The notes under the pieces were generated by a model. It did no database searches. It was not told where the DNA came from and saw only the letters and a list, made by a program, of their open reading frames with translations. DNA of 49,242 nt from JASLDZ01 sp038226305 (lineage in GTDB: Bacteria > Pseudomonadota > Alphaproteobacteria > Caulobacterales > Caulobacteraceae). The position numbers and the translations under genes are program-made. The stretch is taken from contig JBBRQN010000020.1 in NCBI GenBank assembly GCA_038226305.1, positions 1 through 49,242 of the forward strand, read 5' to 3'. Positions 1-7,678 of this stretch are shown here, piece by piece. The first letter of the stretch is position 1. The number at the start of each line of letters is the position of its first letter.

Positions 1-662
1 CCGAACCGCGGCAGGCTCTTTGGGCGCTCCAGTTCAGCGACCCGGCCGTGCTCCTCGTCGGGCAGGCCGATCCACAGGTCGAGGCCGCCGGGGATCGCGA
101 TGTCCTCCCGCAGCGCCGCACCCATGGTGCGCCCGTCCACCCGCCGGAAGATCTCGCCTGCGAGGGAGCCGAAGGTGACGGGGTGGTAGCCCGAGGCCGT
201 GCCTGGCGGCCACAGGGGCACCATCGCGGCGAGCCGGCTGCAGATCAGCTCCCAGTCGAACCAGTCGGCAGGGTCCATCTTGTCGGGAAAGCCGCTCAGT
301 CCGGCCTGGTGGCTCATGGCCTGGCCGACGGTGATCGCGCCTTTCCCGGCCGCAGCGAACTCCGGCCACACCTCCGCGACCGGCTGGTCGTAGGACAGCC
401 GCCCCCCGTCCACGAGGCGGGCGATCAGGAGGGCCGCCAGCGCCTTGGTGGTGGAGAACACCGGGGCCAGGGTGTCGGGGCCGAAGGGCACCTCGCCCGC
501 CCGGTCGGCAGAGCCCGCCCACAGGTCGGCCACCACCTCGCCCCGCTCCACGACCGTGAACCTGGCCCCGAGCTCCCGCCCCTCCGCAAAGCTGGCGGCG
601 ACCGCCTCCGTCAGGGCAGCGAAACGGGCCGGGGCGAGGCCGTGGATCTCAGGCGGTTGCAT
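1..662 (-). CDS. Serine hydrolase, beta-lactamase class C/EstB-like (3' end beyond window)
   Basis: About 220 residues are visible and the C-terminal part runs off the left edge. The fold family is the serine beta-lactamase/esterase group (COG1680-like), which includes esterases, D-aminopeptidases and class C beta-lactamases. The SxxK catalytic motif is seen as Ser70-Thr-Thr-Lys73 within VFSTTKAL. A tyrosine at about residue 159 (GYHPVTFG) sits where the family's second catalytic Tyr is expected. No signal peptide is visible (MQPPEIHGLAPARF), so it is probably cytoplasmic and more likely an esterase than a periplasmic beta-lactamase. The start is the ATG at 662; no strong Shine-Dalgarno lies before it. 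It is transcribed divergently from podJ, and the first CtrA box lies 50 bases upstream of its start, so that box could serve either gene. The substrate cannot be assigned. Confidence 0.85.
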   Translation of the reverse strand, partial: MQPPEIHGLAPARFAALTEAVAASFAEGRELGARFTVVERGEVVADLWAGSADRAGEVPFGPDTLAPVFSTTKALAALLIARLVDGGRLSYDQPVAEVWPEFAAAGKGAITVGQAMSHQAGLSGFPDKMDPADWFDWELICSRLAAMVPLWPPGTASGYHPVTFGSLAGEIFRRVDGRTMGAALREDIAIPGGLDLWIGLPDEEHGRVAELERPKSLPRF

Positions 663-711
663 GGGCTCAAGATAGCGATGCGAAGCCCCTTCGCGAAGCG
701 CGCGAACAGGG

Positions 712-726
712 TTAACGCCGTCTTAA
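712..726. promoter_or_regulatory. CtrA box 1, perfect TTAA-N7-TTAA
   Basis: The sequence is TTAA, then CGCCGTC, then TTAA, which is the full consensus for the response regulator CtrA. TTAA is rare in DNA this G+C-rich. The box lies in the divergent region between the serine hydrolase (start 662) and podJ (start 896). CtrA is a known cell-cycle regulator of podJ in Caulobacter crescentus. Occupancy here is inferred. Confidence 0.65.
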
Positions 727-763
727 GCCTCCCTTCGCGAAAGTGGCCGAAGATGCCCCGCGT

Positions 764-772
764 TCGTCCACA
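764..772 (+). promoter_or_regulatory. Possible weak DnaA box
   Basis: TCGTCCACA matches 7 of 9 positions of the DnaA consensus TTATCCACA, with the conserved TCCACA end intact. It lies between the two CtrA boxes upstream of podJ. DnaA is reported to promote podJ expression in C. crescentus. A 7/9 match is not rare by chance, so this is only a candidate. Confidence 0.25.
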
Positions 773-801
773 GGCAAATCACGCAGACGCTAGATATAGC
801 G

Positions 802-816
802 TTAACGCCGCGTTTA
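802..816. promoter_or_regulatory. CtrA box 2, TTAA-N7-TTTA (one mismatch)
   Basis: The sequence is TTAA, then CGCCGCG, then TTTA, one base off the CtrA consensus. It shares the 10-mer GTTAACGCCG with box 1 and is displaced from it by exactly 90 bases. It sits 80 bases upstream of the podJ ATG, in an AT-richer patch (TAGATATAGC just before it), where a regulator could block or activate a promoter. Confidence 0.5.
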
Positions 817-895
817 CACACCATCGGCGCCCGGCTAGCGTCAGGGTTGGGGCCGACGCGTGTCCTGTGACGACTGGGAGCGCCGAGAGCCCGCG

Positions 896-3766
896 ATGAC
901 CACCGGCGGACCCTGGAGCGTGAAGGGCATCGACCCCAAGGCGCGGGAGATCGCCAAGGATCTCGCCCGCCGCAGCGGCATGACGCTGGGCGAATGGCTG
1001 AACCACATGATCGTCGAGGGTGGCGACGAGCCGGGTGCCGACACCGAGACGCTGGAACGCTCCTGGCTGGATGCGCCGCGTACGCGCTCTGCGGCCGGCG
1101 GCTTCTCCGCCACCGAATCCCTGCGCGCCCGCCTGAACCGCGACGTGGGCGGTCGCGATGTGAGCGGACGGGGCTTTGAAGCCCGCGACTATCCCCCGCG
1201 CGACTACGGCGTGGGCCACAACAGCGAGGCGGGCGAACTGCAGCGCATCGGCAAGGCGCTGGCCGAGCTGTCGCAGCGGCTGGAGTCCACCGAAAGCCGA
1301 TCCACCCTCGCCATCAGCGGCATCGACCAGGCCTTCACCGGCGTGCTCGGCCGCATCGAGGGGGCCGAGCGCGAGCAGACCTCCGTGGCCGCCCGCTTCG
1401 ACACTGCCATCGACGAGGTGCGCGCCGGGCAATCGAAGCTGAACGATCGCCTGCGTCGCTTCGACGGCGACGAGGCCGCGCGGATGGAGGCCATCAAGTC
1501 TCTCGAAGGTGCGCTGACCAAGGTGGCCGGCCAGATCTACGAGGGCGAAAGCCGCGCCCGCACGCAGATGAGCGAGCTGAGGGAGGACGTTTCCGCCCTC
1601 GCCCGCCGGGTCGACCGCACCGACATGGGGGGCGACTCCCCCGCCGAGCGGCGTCTCGAAGCCCTGGCCGCCGATCTCACCGCCAGGGTCGAGCAGGTGC
1701 GCGCCGAGGTTTCGGGCCGGGTGCAGGAGCAGTCGGACGGCAAGCTCGACCGGCTCGAAGGCGCCATCCGCGACATCGCCACCAAGGTGGGCGACAGCGA
1801 GAAACGCTCCAGCGAGGCCGTCGATCGCATGGGCCGCGAGGTGATGCGCGTGGCGCAGGCCATGTCCAGCCGGGTGCAGGCGGTGGAGAGCCGCAGCGCC
1901 AAGGCTTCCGACCAGATGGGCAGCGAGATGGCCCGCATCGCCGAAGCCATGGAGGGCAGGATGCGCCGCGCCGACGCCGCCCAGGCGGAATCGCTTGAGA
2001 AGCTTGGCGGAGAGATCGCCCGCATCGCCGAGAAGCTGGCCGAGCGGATCTCGCAGTCCGAGCGCCGCTCCTCTGGCGCGATCACCCACATGGGCGACCA
2101 ACTCTCGGGCGTGACCGACGCCTTCAACGCGCGCCACGAGAAGTCGTCCGCCGACATCGCCGAACGCATCCGCATGTCGGAAGAGCGCACCGCCAAGCTC
2201 CTCGCCGAAACGCGCGAGAGCATCGACCGGCGCCTGGCCGACACCTACGGGCGTTCCGAAGGCTACATCGCCCCCGCGGCCGCCAGCGCGCCGCCACCCG
2301 TGGCCTCAGCGCCCGCGGCGGCCCCTCCGGCGTTTGCGGGCGCGGCCCTGGGTTCGGACCCCTTCGGCGGCGCAGGCCTGACCGAAAGCTTCGGCAGCAC
2401 CTTTGCCGGTGAGCCCTTCGGTGGCGAGAGCTTCGGAGCCGCACCCGCAGCCCTGGCGTTCGACGATTTTCCGGCCGAACAGCCGTTCGAGACCGCGCCG
2501 GAGTTCGCGCCTGCGGCCCTGGGCCATTCGCCCTTCGCGGCCCACTCCGGCGATCCCCTCGGCGACCTGCCGGAGATCGACCCGCCCCGCCGGGGCACGC
2601 GAGACCTGATCGCCTCGGCCCGCGCCGCCGCCCGGCAGGCTTCGGAGAGCCGGGGTCGCCGCACAGCACCCACCGCAGACCCGTTTGCAGACGCCGCCCC
2701 CTCCCCCGCCTATGGCGCGGAAGCGTTCGGTGCGGCCGAGTTCACCGCCCCCGACCCTGTGGATGCCGCGGCCGACCGGGCGCGCACCGGCGTGCTGGGC
2801 TTCGGCTTTCCCCTTCCCAAGCGGAAGAAGAAGGAAGGCCCGACCCTGAAGACCATGCTGATGGCCTCGGGCGTTGCAGCGGCCCTGTCGGTCACGGCCG
2901 TGGGTGCCGTTGGGCTCGTGGCGCTGGATGGTCGCACTGAGCCGAAGCAGGAAGCCCGCGAGGCCCCCACCGCTGCCCCCAAGCCCGAGCTTCTGGCGCA
3001 GGCCACCGAGCAGCCCCCGCTGGACCAGACCGCCGAGGCCCCCGTCGCCACGCCAGCGGGTGACGCCGCCTTCAATCGCATTTCCGACGTGGCCGAAGAC
3101 GGCACCGCAGCGGCCAAGCCGACCCCCACTGCGAAGGCCCCGGTGGCGAAGGTTCCGGCCATCGCGCCCGCGGCCGCTCCTGCCGTGTTGCCTGCGGCCG
3201 TCGCCGGATCGCCCCGGCTGCTCTACGCGGCGTCCGTCCACCAGATCGAAACGGGCGATGTCAGCGGCGTCGAAGGCGTGCGCAAGGCCGCCAATCTCGG
3301 TTACGCCCCGGCTGAGTTCTACCTCGCCAAGCTGTTCGAGAGCGGCAGCTCAGGCGTTCGCAAGGACCCCGCCGAGGCCCGCCGCTGGACCGAGCGCGCC
3401 GCGCAGACGGGCGACGCCAAGGCCATGCACAACCTGGCGCTCTACTGGTTCGAAGGTGCAGGCGGTCCGAAAGACCCGGCGCAGGCCGCCGAATGGTTCA
3501 AGAAGGCGGCGCAGCTCGGCGTTCAGGACAGCCAGTACAATCTGGCGCGCCTCTACGAGCAGGGCTTCGGCGTGGCGAAGAACCCGGCCGAGGCCTACAA
3601 GTGGTACCTCGTGGCAGGCACGGCGGGCGACGCCGAGTCCAAGGCCGGGGCCGAGGCGGTGAAGCGCCAACTCGCGCCTGAGACGCAGACCGCGTCGGAA
3701 CGCGCCGCCCAAGCGTTCCGCGCCCAGATCGCCGCCACCCAGATGCGCACCGCCGAAGCGAAGTAA
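896..3766 (+). CDS. podJ: Polar localization scaffold protein PodJ
   Basis: PodJ is a bitopic scaffold that organises the flagellated (old, later stalked) pole of Caulobacter cells. It recruits signalling proteins and is needed for pili and polar organelles. This copy has 956 residues, close to the 974 of C. crescentus PodJ. The order seen is: a conserved N-terminus (WSVKGIDPKARE then DLARRSGMTLGEWLN); a long coiled-coil region to about residue 455 with roughly 29-residue repeats (RMGREVMRVAQAM, QMGSEMARIAEAM, KLGGEIARIAEKL); a proline/phenylalanine-rich disordered stretch (about 460-640); one membrane helix near 653-677 after a basic patch (KRKKKEG); an Ala/Pro linker; and Sel1/TPR repeats from about 775 to 915. 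Only about 30 residues follow, so the C-terminal peptidoglycan-binding domain expected in PodJ appears absent. The ATG at 896 fits the family start; an in-frame GTG at 860 exists. CtrA-type boxes lie upstream. Confidence 0.9.
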   Translation: MTTGGPWSVKGIDPKAREIAKDLARRSGMTLGEWLNHMIVEGGDEPGADTETLERSWLDAPRTRSAAGGFSATESLRARLNRDVGGRDVSGRGFEARDYPPRDYGVGHNSEAGELQRIGKALAELSQRLESTESRSTLAISGIDQAFTGVLGRIEGAEREQTSVAARFDTAIDEVRAGQSKLNDRLRRFDGDEAARMEAIKSLEGALTKVAGQIYEGESRARTQMSELREDVSALARRVDRTDMGGDSPAERRLEALAADLTARVEQVRAEVSGRVQEQSDGKLDRLEGAIRDIATKVGDSEKRSSEAVDRMGREVMRVAQAMSSRVQAVESRSAKASDQMGSEMARIAEAMEGRMRRADAAQAESLEKLGGEIARIAEKLAERISQSERRSSGAITHMGDQLSGVTDAFNARHEKSSADIAERIRMSEERTAKLLAETRESIDRRLADTYGRSEGYIAPAAASAPPPVASAPAAAPPAFAGAALGSDPFGGAGLTESFGSTFAGEPFGGESFGAAPAALAFDDFPAEQPFETAPEFAPAALGHSPFAAHSGDPLGDLPEIDPPRRGTRDLIASARAAARQASESRGRRTAPTADPFADAAPSPAYGAEAFGAAEFTAPDPVDAAADRARTGVLGFGFPLPKRKKKEGPTLKTMLMASGVAAALSVTAVGAVGLVALDGRTEPKQEAREAPTAAPKPELLAQATEQPPLDQTAEAPVATPAGDAAFNRISDVAEDGTAAAKPTPTAKAPVAKVPAIAPAAAPAVLPAAVAGSPRLLYAASVHQIETGDVSGVEGVRKAANLGYAPAEFYLAKLFESGSSGVRKDPAEARRWTERAAQTGDAKAMHNLALYWFEGAGGPKDPAQAAEWFKKAAQLGVQDSQYNLARLYEQGFGVAKNPAEAYKWYLVAGTAGDAESKAGAEAVKRQLAPETQTASERAAQAFRAQIAATQMRTAEAK

Positions 3767-3775
3767 CGAACGAGG

Positions 3776-5050
3776 TCAGCCCTTCGCGAGGGCTTCGCTG
3801 AAGGCACGCCCGGCCGCGCTCGCCGTCTTGGGCCCGAGAACGGCCGTGGCGGCGATGCCGGCTTCGACCACGGCGCGGCCATAGGCGGCGAAGGCCGAGG
3901 CATCCACCGCATCCACCGTGGCGGCCAATTCGGCGGGCGGCATCAGGCGGTCGAACAGGATGGCCTGCCCGGCGTTCTGCTCGGCCCGAGACAGGGGCGG
4001 CTCGCGTCCCATGAAGAGGCCGGATCGGGCCTGGGCCTTGGCCCGCGACAGCTCCGCAGGCTCGACCTGCTCGGCCAGTTTCAGCAGCTCGGCAGCGGCC
4101 AGTCGCGCCATCGGCGTGGCGTCCTTGGCGGAGGTGCCGGCGTAGATGCCCAAGAGCCCCGTGTCTGAATAGCTCTCCGAATAGGCGTCCACCGCGTAGC
4201 AGAGGCCGCGGGTTTCGCGGGCTTCCTGGAACAGGCGGCTGGCCATGCCGCCCCCCAGCACCTCGGCGAACAGGCGCTGCACCGCCCAGCCCGGATCGCC
4301 CACGCCCACGCCGGGCAGCAGCATCACGAGGTGGGCCTGCTCCAGCTTGCGGGCTTCGGAGGTGTCGCCGCCCGTGAAGCGGCCCGCCTGTGCGGGCGAG
4401 AGCGGCGCAGGGGGCGCGGCCAGATCGCCGAAGGCCGCCTCGGCCGCTGCCAGCAGTTCCGCCTCGTCCACCGCCCCGGCGGCGGAGATCACCAGCCGTG
4501 AAGGGTCGCCATAGAGCGCCGCGCGCCAGCCCTCCAGCGCCGCCACGTCCACCGGGGCGAGGGTGGCCTCGGAGCCCAGGATCGGGCGGCCAAGGGGCTG
4601 ATCGGTGAAGGCGGCCGTCTGGGCCATCTCGAATACCTGATCGTCAGGCGTGTCGGTGGCCTCGGCGATCTCCTGGGCGATGACGCCCTTCTCGCGCTCC
4701 AGCTCGGCGGGATCGAGTGTGGGTCGGCGCAGCAAATCGGCGAGAACGGACATCGCCAGGGGCAGGCCGCCCGCAAGGTGACGCACCTGGAAGCTCGTGC
4801 GCTCATAGCCGGTGGCGGCGTTGATCCAGCCCCCCTCCTGTTCGATCGCCTCGACGATGGCGCGGGAGGTGCGGCCGCCCGCCCCTTTGAACACCATGTG
4901 CTCCAGAAGGTGAGACCAGCCGTTGGTGCGGGCGTCTTCGTATCGCGCGCCAGCCCCGGTGACGACCGTGAGCGCAGCGCTCTCCAGCGACGGCATGGGA
5001 TCGGCGATCACGCGCACGCCGTTGGAGAGAGTGTGGAGCGTGGCGGTCAC
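3776..5050 (-). CDS. M16 family zinc peptidase (processing-peptidase-like)
   Basis: This 424-residue protein belongs to the insulinase/mitochondrial processing peptidase family (pitrilysin clan). The inverted zinc motif HxxEH is present as His47-Leu-Leu-Glu50-His51 in WSHLLEHMVFKG. The expected downstream acidic segment is seen in EREKGVIAQEI. A C-terminal half of the same fold follows (GLCYAVDAYSESYSDTGLLG). The length is usual for single-chain bacterial members, which cleave peptides or leader sequences in the cytoplasm. The start is a GTG at 5050 that overlaps the thrC stop by four bases (GTGA), so translation is probably coupled. Longer upstream reading in this frame is only an Arg/Pro-rich shadow of thrC. 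thrC followed by an M16 peptidase is a common alphaproteobacterial arrangement. The stop is 9 bases from the convergent podJ stop. Confidence 0.92.
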   Translation of the reverse strand: MTATLHTLSNGVRVIADPMPSLESAALTVVTGAGARYEDARTNGWSHLLEHMVFKGAGGRTSRAIVEAIEQEGGWINAATGYERTSFQVRHLAGGLPLAMSVLADLLRRPTLDPAELEREKGVIAQEIAEATDTPDDQVFEMAQTAAFTDQPLGRPILGSEATLAPVDVAALEGWRAALYGDPSRLVISAAGAVDEAELLAAAEAAFGDLAAPPAPLSPAQAGRFTGGDTSEARKLEQAHLVMLLPGVGVGDPGWAVQRLFAEVLGGGMASRLFQEARETRGLCYAVDAYSESYSDTGLLGIYAGTSAKDATPMARLAAAELLKLAEQVEPAELSRAKAQARSGLFMGREPPLSRAEQNAGQAILFDRLMPPAELAATVDAVDASAFAAYGRAVVEAGIAATAVLGPKTASAAGRAFSEALAKG

Positions 5051-6441
5051 GGCTGCGCGAACTCCCGCACGTAGGCCGCGACAGCGGCGACATCCGCCGG
5101 AAGGCGGTCGATGCGCTCGGGCTTGCGGGCGAGGTCGCGGGCGCGGGGGTGCAGCACGGGGGGCTCGCCTGTGGCTTCCTCCACCGCTTCGGGAAACTTG
5201 GCGGGGTGGGCGGTGGAGAGCACCACGTGGGGCGTGCCGGGGGGTGCCGGGTGGCGACGGGCGGTGGCGACGCCCACGGCGGTGTGCGGATCGATCAACA
5301 CGCCGCACTCGGTCCACACGTCCCGGATGGTGGCGCGCACGGTGGCCTCGTCGATCATCACGCCGGTGAACACGGTGCGGAGCGCGGTGAGTGCCGCTTC
5401 GGGGAGCTGCGCCACGCCGGTGAGGGCGAAATCCTCGAACAGGGCGGCGGTGGTGGTGGCATCACGGTCGGTCGCCTCGTAGGCGAGGCGCTCGAAGTTG
5501 GAGGCGACCTGGATGTCCATCGCAGGGGATGTGGTCTCGACCACGGCCCCCCGGGCGTAGTGACCGGTGGCGAAGGCCCGGGGGAGGATGTCGTTGGCGT
5601 TGGTGGCGACTGTGATACCTGCGATGGGCACCCCCATCCGCAGGGCCGCGTAGCCTGCGAACGCATCGCCGAAATTGCCGGAAGGCACTGTGTAGGCCAC
5701 CGCCCGCTCCGGCGCGCCGAGCGCCAGGGCCGAGGTGACGTAGTAGACCGACTGCGCCGCGATCCGCGCCCAGTTGATGGAGTTCACGCCGGAGAGATCG
5801 ACCTCGGCGCGGAACGCCTCGTCGGCGAACAGCGCCTTCACCACGGCCTGGCAATCGTCGAACGAGCCGTCCACCGCCACGCAGCGGATGTTGTCGGCGT
5901 GGACCGTGGTCATGAAGCGGCGCTGCACCTCGCTGATCTTGCCCTCGGGGAACAGCACCACCATCCGCACCGCGGGGGAGTTGGCGAAGGCCTCCACGGC
6001 GGCGCCCCCCGTGTCACCGGAGGTGGCGACCACCAGCGTCAGGCGACGACCTGTGCCCGCGAGCGCAGTCTCGTAGAGGCGCGCCAGAATCTGCATCGCC
6101 ACGTCCTTGAAGGCGAGCGTCGGTCCGCAGGCGAGGTCGAGCATCCACAGGTCGGCGTCGAGCTGGCGCAGGGGCGCGACCGCCGGGTGGGCGAAGGTGG
6201 CGTAGGCGGCCTCGCACAGGGGCAGGAGTTGCTCGCGGGTGAACTCCGGCTCGGCGAAACGGGCGAGCACAGCAGCGGCCACCTCGGCATAGGGGCGGCC
6301 GGAGAGGGCCTTGAGCTCCCCGTCCGTCAGCTCCGGCCAATCGCTGGGGGTGTAGAGGCCCCCGTCCGGCGCGAGGCCGGCGAGCAGGGCCTCTGTGAAG
6401 CCCACGTCGGGGCAGCGACCGCGGGTGGAGACGTAGCGCAT
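5047..6441 (-). CDS. thrC: Threonine synthase
   Basis: ThrC converts O-phospho-L-homoserine to L-threonine using PLP, the last step of threonine synthesis in the cytoplasm. At 464 residues it has the length of the long (E. coli-type) form. The N-terminus MRYVSTRG is typical. The PLP lysine is Lys112 in LAFKDVAMQ, and the phosphate-binding loop is seen as ATSGDTGGAA followed by PEGKISEVQ. It reads in the same direction as surf1, 10 bases downstream of it, and ends in a GTGA overlap with the M16 peptidase gene. These genes probably share a transcript with ctaE, DUF983 and surf1. No frame damage is seen. Confidence 0.97.
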   Translation of the reverse strand: MRYVSTRGRCPDVGFTEALLAGLAPDGGLYTPSDWPELTDGELKALSGRPYAEVAAAVLARFAEPEFTREQLLPLCEAAYATFAHPAVAPLRQLDADLWMLDLACGPTLAFKDVAMQILARLYETALAGTGRRLTLVVATSGDTGGAAVEAFANSPAVRMVVLFPEGKISEVQRRFMTTVHADNIRCVAVDGSFDDCQAVVKALFADEAFRAEVDLSGVNSINWARIAAQSVYYVTSALALGAPERAVAYTVPSGNFGDAFAGYAALRMGVPIAGITVATNANDILPRAFATGHYARGAVVETTSPAMDIQVASNFERLAYEATDRDATTTAALFEDFALTGVAQLPEAALTALRTVFTGVMIDEATVRATIRDVWTECGVLIDPHTAVGVATARRHPAPPGTPHVVLSTAHPAKFPEAVEEATGEPPVLHPRARDLARKPERIDRLPADVAAVAAYVREFAQP

Positions 6442-6451
6442 GTGACGCCCC

Positions 6452-7300
6452 CTAGGCCCGCCGCGCCCGGGGGTGGCGCAGGATCACGCTCACCAGCACG
6501 AACACCACCAGCGCCGTCGCCAGGCCGAACCAGGTGATGGCGTATTCCAGATGGCGGTTGGGAATATCGGTCGGCAGGCCCGCGGGCGTCAGTTTCGGCC
6601 CGGCGCGGGGGCTCTCCAGGCTGAGCATGACCGGGGCGGGGCGCGCCGCACCCAGCGCCACCGCCATCGCCGGGATGTCGCGGCCGAAGAACGAGGCCCC
6701 AGGCCTGGGGTGCGGATCGGTGTTGCCGCTCGCCGCCTGCCCGGGCAGCGCCAGCGCCAGGAGGCCGTCGTACCAGGCCTTGGGGTCGGGGGTGCGCAAG
6801 ACGCCGGTGATCAAGGCGCCTTGCGTCGGCAGGAGCACGGGCTCGGCCCCGGGCACCGGCATGCCCGTGCTTTCGCCGCCGGAGGTGGCCGGCACGTCCT
6901 CGAACCCGAGATCGACCAGGATCGCTCCGTAAGGCGCGTTGGCGAGGCGGCAGGCCCCGACCTGTCGCCAGCCGGGGGAGCCGTCGGGGCGGATGGCATA
7001 GAGGTGCACCGCGTGCTCGCCCAGGCCGTCGCAGCGGGCGACAACCCGCACGAAGTCGAGCTCGCCCCCGTCGCGCACGCGGTTGAACACCACGTTGAGG
7101 GGTTCGGGCGGGGAGTCGTGCAGCTGGGCGATGCGGGCGAGCAGGTGCTCCTTCCATGCCTTGCGCTGCAACTGCCACTGGCCGAGCGACAGCAGCACCG
7201 CCAGCGCCAGCAGCACCATCAGCCAGCCGAACAGCGACAGTCCGCGCCGCGTCCGGGTGCGCTTGGGAGCAGGCGAGGCGGCGGCGGAGGTGGTGGTCAT
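6452..7300 (-). CDS. SURF1 family cytochrome oxidase assembly protein
   Basis: SURF1 helps insert heme a into subunit I of aa3-type cytochrome c oxidase at the inner membrane. The protein is 282 residues. The family layout is clear: a first membrane helix near residues 22-41 followed at once by LGQWQLQRK, which matches the conserved GxWQLxR signature; a periplasmic domain with YAIRPDGSPGWRQVG; and a second helix near the end (YAITWFGLATALVVFVL). The start is the ATG at 7300, after which comes a basic, Ala/Thr-rich cytoplasmic tail. Longer upstream reading is a shadow of the DUF983 gene. It lies one base from the DUF983 stop, and thrC follows 10 bases on, consistent with one operon. Confidence 0.93.
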   Translation of the reverse strand: MTTTSAAASPAPKRTRTRRGLSLFGWLMVLLALAVLLSLGQWQLQRKAWKEHLLARIAQLHDSPPEPLNVVFNRVRDGGELDFVRVVARCDGLGEHAVHLYAIRPDGSPGWRQVGACRLANAPYGAILVDLGFEDVPATSGGESTGMPVPGAEPVLLPTQGALITGVLRTPDPKAWYDGLLALALPGQAASGNTDPHPRPGASFFGRDIPAMAVALGAARPAPVMLSLESPRAGPKLTPAGLPTDIPNRHLEYAITWFGLATALVVFVLVSVILRHPRARRA

Positions 7301-7301
7301 C

Positions 7302-7622
7302 TCAGGCCTGCGAGGCCTTGTTGTGGAACTGCAGCGCCACGAGCACGCCCTTGAACGGCTTGAGGAGGCCCAGGCACAGCGCCACCGTGGCGGGCAGCCA
7401 GAACACGAAATGCACCCAGATGGGCGGGTGAAAGGCAACCTCGGTGAAGAGCATTCCGAAGACGGCGATGGCTCCGCCGATCAGGGTGACGAACACGGCC
7501 GGACCGTCGCCCGTGTCGACCTTGCGCAGGTCGAACCCACAGGCCTCGCAACCGTCGCGCACGCGAAGAGACCAGAAGCGCACGAACAGGGAGCCCTTGC
7601 CGCAGTTGGGGCAGCGGCTCAT
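7302..7622 (-). CDS. DUF983 zinc-ribbon membrane protein
   Basis: This small inner-membrane protein is routinely found beside cytochrome oxidase genes in alphaproteobacteria. Two CxxC pairs near the N-terminus (CPNCGKG and CEACGFD) look like a zinc ribbon. Two membrane helices follow (around VFVTLIGGAIAVFGMLF and VFWLPATVALCLGLL). With the ATG at 7622 it has 106 residues. Family members usually carry about 20 residues before the first CxxC, and the frame is open upstream with plausible sequence (GRTLQQAILAGA). The only start-like codon for that version is a CTG at 7682 overlapping the ctaE stop, so the true start is uncertain. The role is unknown but is presumed to be oxidase biogenesis. Confidence 0.85.
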   Translation of the reverse strand: MSRCPNCGKGSLFVRFWSLRVRDGCEACGFDLRKVDTGDGPAVFVTLIGGAIAVFGMLFTEVAFHPPIWVHFVFWLPATVALCLGLLKPFKGVLVALQFHNKASQA

Positions 7623-7678
7623 CGCCCCGGCCAGGATCGCCTGCTGGAGCGTGCGACCCTGCGAGGGCGGAACCTGCG

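Noticed and set aside
1..662. Beta-lactam resistance gene
   Set aside because: The SxxK hydrolase has no signal peptide, and its family is mostly esterases and peptidases; a resistance role is not supported.
779..2137. Long minus-strand open frame opposite podJ (452 codons), and another at 2306-3241
   Set aside because: Composition is His/Gly/Ala/Leu-rich without any domain, and the frame is antisense to a clear gene. Strong G+C bias at third positions keeps antisense frames open in this DNA.
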